A stretch of 19,681 nt of DNA from DASVLX01 sp035552275 (GCA_035552275.1 DASZLR010000201.1:1-19681), one strand, 5' to 3'. Positions 6,987 to 13,835 are shown, counted from the first letter of the stretch. The notes: generated by a model not told the origin, from the sequence alone. Numbers and translations: made by a program.

Positions 6987-7940
6987 GTGGGCAGGGTCGC
7001 GGCGATCGACTGTGGAACGAACTCGATCCGCCTGCTGGTCGCCGACCTGACCACTCGCGCGGACGGCAGCGCCTGGCTGCGCGATGTGCACCGCGAGATG
7101 CGCATCGTCCGGCTCGGTCAGGGCGTGGACGCGACCGGCCGGCTCGCGCCCGAGGCATTGGAGCGAACTCGGGTCGCACTGGCCGACTACGCGGTGATCG
7201 CGGCCCGCAAGGGCGTTGAACGGGCGCGGATGGTGGCCACCTCGGCGACCCGGGACGCCGGCAACCGGGACGATTTCTTCGCGATGACCCGGACCGTGCT
7301 GGGCGTCGAGGCCGAGGTGATCTCCGGCGACGAGGAGGCCCGGCTGTCGTTCACCGGCGCGGTCGGCGATCTCGACCCGGCCGACGGTCCGTTCGTGGTC
7401 GCCGACGTCGGCGGTGGCTCGACCGAACTTGTGCTGGGCAGCTGGGACGGGGCCAAAGCCGAGGTGACCGCCGCCCGTTCGGTGGACATCGGCTGTGTGC
7501 GGCTGACCGAGCGATGCCTGCGCGACGATCCGCCGACCGTGGAGCAGATCGCGGACGCGGCGCGGCTGGCCGACCAGGTGCTGGGCGAGGCGTTCGAGGT
7601 GGTTCCGGTCGACCGGGCGCGCACCTTCATCGGCGTCGCCGGCACCGTCACCACGCTGTCGGCGGTCAGCCAGAACCTCGCCGAATACGACGCCGAGCGC
7701 ACCCACCTGTCCCGGATGTCGACGGGGACGATCGGCTCGACCGCCGCGAGACTGCTGGCCCTGTCGCACGATGAGCGCGCGGCCATTCCGGCGATCCACC
7801 CCGGTCGGGTGGACGTGATCGGCGCCGGCGCGCTGATCGTGCGGACCCTCGCCGAGCAGTTGGCGGCCCGCGCCGGCATCGCCGAGCTGGTCGTCAGCGA
7901 GCACGACATCCTGGACGGCATCGCGCTTTCCCTGGCCTGA
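6987..7940 (+). CDS. ppx: Ppx/GppA family exopolyphosphatase
   Basis: Hydrolyses terminal phosphates of polyphosphate (or pppGpp), ASKHA fold, cytoplasmic. The 317 residues are the short two-domain form typical of actinobacteria (M. tuberculosis Ppx1, Rv1026). Motifs: phosphate-1 loop AIDCGTNSIRLLV (6-18), SATRDAGNRDDF (86-97), the catalytic-glutamate motif GDEEARLSFTGA (114-125, probably E117), phosphate-2 loop VVADVGGGSTEL (137-148) and GVAGTVTTLSA (216-226). No HD domain follows. The start is GTG 6987, with GGAGG (6975-6979) seven bases upstream. The gene ends 3 nt from the convergent carboxypeptidase gene. In other actinobacteria it directly follows DUF501; here it is about 4.2 kb away. 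Confidence 0.96.
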   Translation: MGRVAAIDCGTNSIRLLVADLTTRADGSAWLRDVHREMRIVRLGQGVDATGRLAPEALERTRVALADYAVIAARKGVERARMVATSATRDAGNRDDFFAMTRTVLGVEAEVISGDEEARLSFTGAVGDLDPADGPFVVADVGGGSTELVLGSWDGAKAEVTAARSVDIGCVRLTERCLRDDPPTVEQIADAARLADQVLGEAFEVVPVDRARTFIGVAGTVTTLSAVSQNLAEYDAERTHLSRMSTGTIGSTAARLLALSHDERAAIPAIHPGRVDVIGAGALIVRTLAEQLAARAGIAELVVSEHDILDGIALSLA

Positions 7941-7943
7941 CCG

Positions 7944-9452
7944 TCACTCGGCGAGATTGGCCGCGTCCAGGACGAACCGGGCCAGATCGGCGGACTGCTT
8001 CAGCCGGCTCGGCTCGTGCACGTACATCATGTGTCCGGCCGGGTAGTACTGGACGTCGATGTTGTCGTGCAGCCGCTCCGGAATGGCCAGGTGCGCCAGC
8101 AGATGCTCGGCCGCGTAGTACGGCGTCGCGCCATCGTGATAGCCGCAGGCCACCTGCACTTTCAGGTGCGGGTTGCCGCGCATCGCGAACGCCAGCTTGT
8201 CGGCGACCGTGACCGCCGAGCCCTCGAACTCCTTGTACGACCACGGCGACACCTTGCCGGTGAGGATCTCGTAGGGCAGATCGTTGGCGAACTCCAGCTC
8301 GGTGCGCACGTAGTGGTTGAGCGCGGCGGTGTACGGGCCGAGAATCGCGGTGTAGGACGGGTCCTCCACGAACCGCTCCCGCGCCGAATCCGGGTCCCAG
8401 CCGGTGAACCGGCCGTCCAGCCGCCCGGTCACCAGCCGCCGGTCGCGCAGCAGCTCGGTGTAGAACCGCTGGTGCTCGACGCGCAGGTTGGCGCGGTCCA
8501 CGTAGTCCACTGACAATCCAGTCAGGGCGGCGACCCTCGCCGCGGTCGCGGCGCGTTGCTCGGCGGTCAGCCGGTTTCCCCTGGCCAGTGCCCACGGATA
8601 GTCGCGTTCAGCGAACTCCTCGGCCTCGGCGAGCAGGTCCGGCAGCGGCCGGTCGCCGTGCAGGCCGTGGTAGTGCGCGATGGCCGCGTAGGTCGGCAGG
8701 AACAGCACGTACGGCAGGTCGTTGCCCTCGGTGAAGCGGATGGTGCTCATGTCCAGAACGGACGAGATGAGCATAACTCCGTTGAGGTACAGGCCATGCC
8801 GCTCCAACAGATGCCCGGCCAGACCGGCCGCGCGGATCGTGCCGTAGGACTCACCGGCCAGGAACTTCGGCGACAGCCATCGGCCGTTGCGGGATGTCCA
8901 CAGCCGGATCACCTCGCCGACCGAGTTCAGGTCGCCGGTGAAACCGTGGTACTCGGCGGGTTTCTCGCCCTTGAGCGCGCGGGAGTAGCCGGTGGACACC
9001 GGGTCGATGAACACCAGATCGCTGACCGCCAGCAGGGTTTCCGCGTTGTCCGCGAGCCCGTACGGCGGCGGCGCCGGGTCGTCGACGTCGCCGGAGAGCA
9101 CCCGGCGCGGGCCGAGCAGGCCCAGATGCAGCCAGACGCTGGACGAGCCGGGACCGCCGTTGAACGCGAAGGTCACCGGCCGGCGGGCCGGGTCAGCGCC
9201 GTCGAGGGTGTACGCGGTGAGGAACATCTCGGCCTTGGCCTGATGCCCGTCGGACTTGCCGTCGGTGACCACTTCCTCGCGCAGCACCAGCCGTCCGGTG
9301 GTCGCGGTGTAGCGCAGTTCGGCGCCGTCGACGGTGATCGAGTGGCCGGTGCTGACGAGATCGTCAACCGGCTCCTGCTGGTCCGCGTTCTCTTCGCCGG
9401 CCTTGCCGGCCTTGTCGTCGCTGACATCGCTGTCCGTGGCCTCGTCTGCCAT
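7944..9452 (-). CDS. S10 family serine carboxypeptidase-like protein
   Basis: Alpha/beta-hydrolase-fold peptidase releasing C-terminal amino acids. Motifs of family S10 are complete: FNGGPGSSS (97-105, oxyanion and substrate carboxylate binding), the nucleophile in GESYG (S202), aspartate in YHDGATPYY (D440) and histidine in YYPAGHMMY (H474). About 502 residues. Unlike the lysosomal and vacuolar members it has no signal peptide. The N-terminus is acidic and disordered (EATDSDVSDDKAGKAGEE), so it is probably cytoplasmic. The start is set at ATG 9452, with AGG eight bases upstream; GTG 9458 is the alternative. It is divergent from the uracil-DNA glycosylase gene with a spacer of about 45 nt. 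Physiological substrate unknown. Confidence 0.93.
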   Translation of the reverse strand: MADEATDSDVSDDKAGKAGEENADQQEPVDDLVSTGHSITVDGAELRYTATTGRLVLREEVVTDGKSDGHQAKAEMFLTAYTLDGADPARRPVTFAFNGGPGSSSVWLHLGLLGPRRVLSGDVDDPAPPPYGLADNAETLLAVSDLVFIDPVSTGYSRALKGEKPAEYHGFTGDLNSVGEVIRLWTSRNGRWLSPKFLAGESYGTIRAAGLAGHLLERHGLYLNGVMLISSVLDMSTIRFTEGNDLPYVLFLPTYAAIAHYHGLHGDRPLPDLLAEAEEFAERDYPWALARGNRLTAEQRAATAARVAALTGLSVDYVDRANLRVEHQRFYTELLRDRRLVTGRLDGRFTGWDPDSARERFVEDPSYTAILGPYTAALNHYVRTELEFANDLPYEILTGKVSPWSYKEFEGSAVTVADKLAFAMRGNPHLKVQVACGYHDGATPYYAAEHLLAHLAIPERLHDNIDVQYYPAGHMMYVHEPSRLKQSADLARFVLDAANLAE

Positions 9453-9497
9453 AAGCACAGCCTAGGCGCGAAGATCGTCGCGCGAACCGGAAAACTG

Positions 9498-10232
9498 GTG
9501 CCGGTGACCAACCCCAGGCCCGCCGGCGCCACCAGCCTCGCCGAGTTGGACGACCAGGTGACCCGGTGTCGGGCCTGTCCGCGGTTGGTGGCCTGGCGCG
9601 AGGAAGTGGCCCAGGTCAAGCGGGCCGCGTTCGCCGATCAGGAGTACTGGGGCCGGCCGGTGCCCGGGTTCGGGCCGGCCGACGCGGCGCTGGCGATCGT
9701 CGGACTGGCGCCGGCGGCGCACGGCGCGAACCGAACCGGCCGGATGTTCACCGGTGACCGGTCCGGCGAGGTGCTGTACGCGGCGCTGCACGCCGTCGGC
9801 CTCGCGTCCCAGCCGACCGCGACCGGCCGGGACGACGGATTGACGCTGTTTGGGACCAGAATCACAGCCCCGGTGCGCTGCGCGCCGCCGGCCAACAAGC
9901 CGACACCGGCCGAACGGGACAACTGCCGGCCGTGGCTGGCCCGCGAGCTGACGCTGTTGCGGCCGACCCTGCGGGTGATCGTGGTGCTCGGCGGTTTCGG
10001 CTGGCAGGCCCTGCTTCCGGTGCTGGACCAGGCATCCTGGCGGGTGCCCCGGCCGCGACCGGTGTTCGGCCACGGCGTCGACGTGTGCCTGCCGGCCACC
10101 GACGGCGGAGCGCCGCTGCACCTGCTCGGCTGCTACCACGTGAGCCAGCAGAACACCTTCACCGGCCGGCTCACCCCGGCGATGGTGGCGGATGTGCTGA
10201 CCCGCGCCCAGTGTTTGGCCGGCCTCGACTGA
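9498..10232 (+). CDS. udgB: Family 5 uracil-DNA glycosylase (UDGb)
   Basis: Base-excision repair enzyme that removes uracil, and in this family also hypoxanthine and ethenocytosine, from DNA; useful in a GC-rich genome with many deaminable cytosines. About 244 residues. Family 5 motif A is GLAPAAHGANRTGRMFTGD (69-87) and motif B is CYHVSQQNTFTGRLT (212-226, H214). Four cysteines fit a 4Fe-4S cluster: C24 and C27 in CRACPRLV, then C128 and C143. The start is uncertain between GTG 9498 and GTG 9504; a weak GGAAAA at 9489-9494 suits 9504 in spacing. The frame is open far upstream, but only as antisense to the peptidase gene. Confidence 0.95.
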   Translation: MPVTNPRPAGATSLAELDDQVTRCRACPRLVAWREEVAQVKRAAFADQEYWGRPVPGFGPADAALAIVGLAPAAHGANRTGRMFTGDRSGEVLYAALHAVGLASQPTATGRDDGLTLFGTRITAPVRCAPPANKPTPAERDNCRPWLARELTLLRPTLRVIVVLGGFGWQALLPVLDQASWRVPRPRPVFGHGVDVCLPATDGGAPLHLLGCYHVSQQNTFTGRLTPAMVADVLTRAQCLAGLD

Positions 10233-10346
10233 CCTGGGTGTTCTGTCGAATATCGGCGGTGTGTGCAGGCAGACACGATTCAGTAACCGGCCGCAACCTC
10301 GGTGGGTGGTCGTCCGCGCGGCCGAGCGTAGTGCGACGATAGGGCT

Positions 10347-11672
10347 ATGGCCGCAGGAAAGTCGCAACCGACTCGGATCTTGATCCTCGGTGGTGGTTAC
10401 GTTGGCTTGTACACCGCACTGGGACTACAGAAGAAGTTGCGGCTGAAGGAGGCGTCGGTCACCGTCGTCGACTCCCAGCCGCACATGACCTACCAGCCCT
10501 TCCTACCGGAAGCGGCGGCTGGTTCCATCGAACCGCGGCATGTCGTCGTCCCGCTGCGCCGCGTCCTCAAGCACTGCCACGTGGTGACCGCCCGGGTGCA
10601 GAAGATCGAGCACGCCCGCAAGACGGTCACCGTCGAGGCACTGGACGGTCAGGTCGAGATGATCGGCTACGACGTGCTGGTCGTCGCGCTCGGCTCGGTG
10701 GCCCGGCTGCTGCCGGTGCCGGGGCTGGCTGAGCGCGGGATCGCGTTCAAGACCGTCGGCGAGGCGATCTACCTGCGCAACCAGGTGCTGTCCCGGCTGG
10801 ACCTGGCCGCCAGCACGCTCGATCCCGACCTCCGCAAGCGTTTGCTCACCTTCACCTTCGTGGGCGGCGGCTTCGCCGGGGTCGAGGCGCTGGCGGAGCT
10901 GGAGGACATGGCCCGCTACGCCACCCGCTACTACGAGAACCTCGAACCCGAGGATCTGCGCTGGGTGCTGATCGAGGCGGCCGGCCGGATTCTGCCCGAG
11001 GTTCGGGAAAGTCTCGGCGTGTGGACGGTGGAGCAGCTGGAGAAGCGCGGCATCGAGGTCTACCTGTCGACCATCGCCAAGACGTTCGAGCACGGTCATG
11101 TGGTGCTCTCCGACGGCACCGAGTTCGACAGCGACACCATCGTGTGGAACGCCGGCGTCAAGGCCAACCCGGTGCTCGGCGCGACCGACCTGCCGATCGA
11201 CCAGCGCGGCCGGCTCAAGTGCACCGCCTCCATGCAGGTCGAAGGCGTGCCCGGGGTCTGGTCGGCCGGTGACTGCGCCGCGGTGCCGGATCTGGCCCGG
11301 ACCGCCGACGACCCGAGCGCCACCTGCGCGCCGAACGCCCAGAACGCGGTCCGGCAGGCGCGCCTGCTGGCGAAGAACATGATCGCGGTGCTGCGCGGCA
11401 ACGCGCCGAAGGACTACTTCCACAAGAACGCCGGCTCGGTGGCCAGCCTCGGCCTGCACAAGGGCGTCGCCGACACGTTCAACGTGAAGCTCAAAGGCTT
11501 CCCGGCCTGGGGCATGCACCGGCTGTACCACCTGAGCCGGATGCCGACGGTCAACCGCAAGGCCCGGATCACCCTGGACTGGATGATGGCCAGCCTGTTC
11601 CAGCGCGAGGTCATCTCGCTGGGCCAGATCAACGACCCGAAGGCCGAGTTCCATCGGGCGTCCCGGAACTGA
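10347..11672 (+). CDS. ndh: Type II NADH:quinone dehydrogenase (NDH-2)
   Basis: Single-subunit, non-proton-pumping membrane-surface flavoenzyme that passes electrons from NADH to menaquinone. The 441 residues have an FAD Rossmann motif ILGGGYVG (13-20), the NADH-binding motif FVGGGFAGVE (171-180), the flavin-closing SAGDCAAVPD (306-315) and the quinone-site helix CAPNAQNAVRQA (327-338). The C-terminal amphipathic region (370-430, FPAWGMHRLYHLSRMP) fits membrane attachment. The start is ATG 10347. Only AGGG two bases upstream is seen, so initiation may be leaderless or weakly Shine-Dalgarno dependent. Transcribed alone, with a strong hairpin terminator downstream. Confidence 0.95.
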   Translation: MAAGKSQPTRILILGGGYVGLYTALGLQKKLRLKEASVTVVDSQPHMTYQPFLPEAAAGSIEPRHVVVPLRRVLKHCHVVTARVQKIEHARKTVTVEALDGQVEMIGYDVLVVALGSVARLLPVPGLAERGIAFKTVGEAIYLRNQVLSRLDLAASTLDPDLRKRLLTFTFVGGGFAGVEALAELEDMARYATRYYENLEPEDLRWVLIEAAGRILPEVRESLGVWTVEQLEKRGIEVYLSTIAKTFEHGHVVLSDGTEFDSDTIVWNAGVKANPVLGATDLPIDQRGRLKCTASMQVEGVPGVWSAGDCAAVPDLARTADDPSATCAPNAQNAVRQARLLAKNMIAVLRGNAPKDYFHKNAGSVASLGLHKGVADTFNVKLKGFPAWGMHRLYHLSRMPTVNRKARITLDWMMASLFQREVISLGQINDPKAEFHRASRN

Positions 11673-11724
11673 CCGGGAACCGACCGGAACCGATGGGGTG
11701 TCGCTTCGTTGGGCGGAGGGATAG

Positions 11725-11752
11725 GCCGTGCCGCTGCTGTCCGCGGCACGGC
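11725..11752 (+). terminator. Hairpin terminator after ndh
   Basis: GCCGTGCCGC (11725-11734) pairs perfectly with GCGGCACGGC (11743-11752) around an 8-nt loop. A mixed T-rich stretch (TCGTCCTGTTGTTC) follows. It lies 53 nt past the ndh stop, a position and stability that suit an actinobacterial intrinsic terminator. Confidence 0.65.
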
Positions 11753-11909
11753 TCGTCCTGTTGTTCGCGCGGGTGTGGTCGGTGCGCGGATGGCCCAACC
11801 TGTTTTGGGTGTTATGCACCCTTCGCCGTCTCCCGGTGACCGCGAGTGCGGCTTTTCGGGTAGCGATATAGTTCGTTCGGCCTAATCGTCGTCGCTCGGC
11901 TGACCTGAC

Positions 11910-11938
11910 TTGACAATACGTAATGTGAAACCGAGACT
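11910..11938 (+). promoter_or_regulatory. Likely promoter of the peptide/ATP-grasp unit
   Basis: TTGACA at 11910-11915 and GAGACT at 11933-11938 are separated by 17 bases. The -35 is the full consensus; the -10 keeps only the key A and final T. Transcription would start near 11945, before the AGGAG and GAAGG purine runs ahead of the ATG at 11991. Confidence 0.5.
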
Positions 11939-11990
11939 ACCGATGGCGAGTCACCCAAAAGATTGAACGGGCTGCGAGGAGCGAAGGCTC

Positions 11991-12113
11991 ATGTCCATCG
12001 AAGAACTGGCCGCGCGGCTCCGCAATGGCGAGATCGAGGAGGACGCGCTTGTCGAGTATGCCGATGAGTACGCCCGCGCCCAGGTGATCTTCCGCAACAA
12101 GAAAGACGACTGA
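11991..12113 (+). CDS. 40-residue acidic peptide upstream of an ATP-grasp ligase (candidate substrate/precursor)
   Basis: ATG 11991 opens 40 codons preceded by AGGAG (11977-11981) and GAAGG (11983-11987). The peptide begins MSIEELAARLRNGEIEEDAL and ends VIFRNKKDD. It has 11 Asp/Glu against 6 Arg/Lys, is predicted helical through about residue 33, and has no Cys, no Thr and one Ser (residue 2). I do not recognise a family. Its place directly before a peptide-modifying type of ATP-grasp enzyme, with its own promoter and an intervening hairpin, suggests it is that enzyme's substrate. It could be a RiPP precursor or a carrier peptide modified at its C-terminal KKDD. Lack of Ser/Thr near the C-terminus argues against ordinary ester-linked graspetides. 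Alternatives: a regulatory microprotein or an unrelated small protein. Confidence 0.7.
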   Translation: MSIEELAARLRNGEIEEDALVEYADEYARAQVIFRNKKDD

Positions 12114-12131
12114 GCTGTCCGCGAACGGCTC

Positions 12132-12160
12132 CGACGCCGATCCCGACGGGATCGGCGTCG
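12132..12160 (+). terminator. Perfect 13-bp hairpin between the peptide gene and the ATP-grasp gene
   Basis: CGACGCCGATCCC (12132-12144) is the exact complement of GGGATCGGCGTCG (12148-12160), with a 3-nt GAC loop. It starts 18 nt after the peptide stop codon and has no T-run. It could act as a partial terminator or RNA-stabilising hairpin giving more peptide than enzyme, an arrangement common in precursor-peptide operons. Confidence 0.75.
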
Positions 12161-12216
12161 ACGCTGGTCAGCACCCGGTTCCCGGTCCGGGCCCGGAGTC
12201 GGAGCCGGCCCGCCGG

Positions 12217-13311
12217 TTGCCGGCTCAGTCGGTGCGGCGGCCGACGCCGCTGCTGTTGCAGGGTCAGGACTACCTCCTGCGTAACCCGATCGTGGACCTC
12301 GACTTTCAGGAGCGGGTGCATAAGCTGGGGTTGGTCGATGACGGTGACGGCGATCCCGAGCCGTGCGTGCTGGTGCTCGCCCGATCGGCTGACATGGAGA
12401 TGAACGACTTGTCGATCGCGCTGGCCGAACGCGGCGTCCGCATGGCGCGGCTGGACGTCGACCGATGCCTGGACCTGTCCCTGACCGTGTATCCCGACAC
12501 CCCGCTGATCGAGCTGGACCGTTGGGTGCTGCATCCGATGGTGGTGTGGCGCCGGCACTTCGAGCCGAGCGCGCTGCGCGTCGACCGGGCGACCGTCTAC
12601 GGGGCCTACGTGGCCGACCAGTGGCTGTCAGTCGTCGACTGGATCACCCATCGGAGTGACTGGGTCCAGGTCAACGCCGCGTCCTCCACCCGCAGGCTGG
12701 ACCGGCTCACCCAGCTCTCCGACGCCGCCGCCTTCGGCCTGCCCGTTCCGCGTACCACGGTGACCACCCGGCCGGGGCGGCACCGGCCAGGCGGTGGCGA
12801 GTGCATCGTCAAGACCAGCGGCCGGCACCTGGTCGAGCCCACGTCGGGCGTGCAGCACGGGCTGTTTCCCCGGCCGCTGGACCCCCGGCGGGCCGGTCGG
12901 GCGCCCGAGCCCGCGCCGGTCATCGTGCAGCAGTACGTGCCGGCCGATCACGAGCTGCGGGTGTTCGTGGTGGGCGAGCGGCTGATCGCCTATCGGGTGG
13001 ACAAGCTGGACCCGGCGCAGCTGTGGGTCGATCCGGACGCCGTTGAGGTGCGGCCGGTCGACATCCCGGCCGAGCTGGCCGAGCGGCTGCTGGTGCTGGC
13101 TCGTTACTGGCGGCTGGACGTGGCCGCGTTCGACCTGTTGGTGACCGGCGGCGACGTCGACTCGGAGACCGTCTTCCTTGAAGTGAACGTGAACTGCGAC
13201 TGGCTGTGGTTCGAGCGTCGGTCGGGCACCTCGGATGTGTCCACGGCCGTCGCCGAGTGGGTCGCCGACCGCTTCGAGGCATTACGCCCAGGGCTGTCGG
13301 CGCACAGTTGA
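12217..13311 (+). CDS. ATP-grasp ligase related to MvdD/TgmB peptide-modifying enzymes
   Basis: ATP-grasp enzymes join a carboxylate to an amine or hydroxyl through an acyl-phosphate. About 364 residues. The pre-ATP-grasp region is CVLVLARSADMEMNDLSIAL (50-69) and VVWRRHF (109-115). DWVQVNAASSTRRLDRLTQL (148-167) and GLPVPRTTVTT (174-184) resemble the WvN...K..QL..A...GlpvP pattern of graspetide and microviridin ligases. Nucleotide and metal residues: K199 (CIVKTSG), the QQYVP hinge (238-242), R248, D306 (AAFDLLV), E322 and N324 (FLEVNVN). The start is unclear. The frame is open from 12088, but TTG 12217 is the first standard start, with GGAG 12 nt upstream; CTG 12115 is conceivable. Leu356 is encoded by TTA (13282-13284), the only such codon found in the window. 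Substrate inferred to be the adjacent 40-residue peptide. Confidence 0.88.
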   Translation: MPAQSVRRPTPLLLQGQDYLLRNPIVDLDFQERVHKLGLVDDGDGDPEPCVLVLARSADMEMNDLSIALAERGVRMARLDVDRCLDLSLTVYPDTPLIELDRWVLHPMVVWRRHFEPSALRVDRATVYGAYVADQWLSVVDWITHRSDWVQVNAASSTRRLDRLTQLSDAAAFGLPVPRTTVTTRPGRHRPGGGECIVKTSGRHLVEPTSGVQHGLFPRPLDPRRAGRAPEPAPVIVQQYVPADHELRVFVVGERLIAYRVDKLDPAQLWVDPDAVEVRPVDIPAELAERLLVLARYWRLDVAAFDLLVTGGDVDSETVFLEVNVNCDWLWFERRSGTSDVSTAVAEWVADRFEALRPGLSAHS

Positions 13312-13440
13312 GGCTGCCGACGCGCGGATGAGACTGCCGGTCCGGCTGGCAGGCTCTCGGTTGCGCCGAGTGAACGCCGATGTTGTGCGCCGTCCGGATG
13401 ACTTTTTCCCAAGCGGCTCCACGAACGGGTGATAAAGCCA

Positions 13441-13446
13441 TAGGCT
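13441..13446 (+). promoter_or_regulatory. Possible -10 element of the tRNA gene
   Basis: TAGGCT ends six bases before the first base of the tRNA, which would start transcription at or next to the mature 5' end. The same hexamer is the best -10 candidate for eno and at 19388. No good -35 is seen 17-18 nt upstream. An alternative -10, GATAAA, is at 13431-13436. Read-through from the ATP-grasp gene is also possible. Confidence 0.3.
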
Positions 13447-13452
13447 TCGCCT

Positions 13453-13529
13453 GCCGCCGTAGCCCAACAGGCAGAGGCATTCCCCTTAAAAGGGAACCAG
13501 TGCCGGTTCGAATCCGGTCGGCGGCACCA
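13453..13529 (+). tRNA. tRNA with UAA anticodon (codon UUA, Leu) but a class I short variable loop
   Basis: A complete cloverleaf with encoded CCA (13527-13529). The acceptor GCCGCCG (13453-13459) pairs fully with 13519-13525, with discriminator A73 at 13526. The D-arm has a 3-bp stem with A14, A15, G18 and G19. The anticodon stem TTCCC/GGGAA encloses CTTAAAA, so positions 34-36 (13487-13489) are UAA. The variable loop is CCAGT, only 5 nt. The T-arm GCCGG-TTCGAAT-CCGGT is normal. Bacterial leucine tRNAs have a long variable arm, so this is atypical. Yet A73 and the D-loop layout (AACAGGCAGA, against AATTGGTAGA in E. coli tRNA-Leu as I recall it) are Leu-like. Charging is therefore uncertain. 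It lies 141 nt after the ATP-grasp gene. Confidence 0.88.
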
Positions 13530-13835
13530 TCTTCGGACCTGATCAATGGCCGGCGGGTCGGCGCGAATGCGATTAATCGACGGATATTGTTGGCCGTCTT
13601 TGAATACGCACCGAAGTTCTGGTCACGGTCCGCGTTCGCGGATCGATCGACGCGCGCGCCAGAGCCGGTCCCAGCCCGGCTGGGCAGCCCGCGCCCGCGC
13701 CAAGTTGTGACCAGCCGACGTTCTCGATTGCAACGGGTTGAGCAAACGTGAGTATCTGGCATGTTTGGCGGTCATCCTGTTACCAACCCATGTCACGATG
13801 GGATGAAACGGTCAACGTTGACCGGGAGGTGGGCC
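13530..13835. other. 306-nt region between the tRNA and the hydrolase gene
   Basis: No gene is supported here. It holds two compact hairpins, TCCGCG-TT-CGCGGA (13629-13642) and CCCAGC-CCG-GCTGGG (13670-13684). Either might end the tRNA transcript, though neither has a T-run. Near the hydrolase there is CCCAT...ATGGG (13787-13802) and a 16-bp palindrome described separately. The stretch 13540-13630 is relatively AT-rich. Confidence 0.4.
13809..13824. promoter_or_regulatory. 16-bp perfect palindrome, operator candidate for the hydrolase gene
   Basis: CGGTCAACGTTGACCG reads the same on both strands. It ends next to the GGGAGG ribosome site, 11 bases before the ATG at 13836. A dimeric repressor bound here would block transcription, or the RNA form could fold over the ribosome site. 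No regulator gene is adjacent in the window. Confidence 0.6.

Larger units (their letters stand above)
11673..11990 (+). promoter_or_regulatory. 318-nt intergenic region: ndh terminator, then promoters for the 40-residue peptide gene
   Basis: After the ndh stop comes a 10-bp hairpin (11725-11752). Further on, TTGACA (11910-11915), a perfect -35 hexamer, is followed 17 nt later by GAGACT (11933-11938). A separate strong -10-like TATAGT stands at 11867-11872. The second half is more AT-rich than the surroundings. No ORF with family resemblance is present. The leader from the TTGACA promoter to the ATG at 11991 would be roughly 45 nt. Confidence 0.5.

Noticed and set aside
11991..12113. Ordinary graspetide (microviridin-like) precursor
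   Set aside because: The C-terminal half lacks Thr/Ser and any repeated core motif, so a standard ester-crosslinked core is not supported; kept only as a candidate substrate.
13312..13452. Small genes or a clear terminator between the ATP-grasp gene and the tRNA
   Set aside because: Only a 5-bp stem (13334-13352) and an isolated T-run near 13403 are seen; no frame with a ribosome site stands out.
13761..13835. Upstream start for the esterase at 13761
   Set aside because: It has no ribosome site and would place the 16-bp palindrome and GGGAGG inside the coding region; ATG 13836 is better supported.
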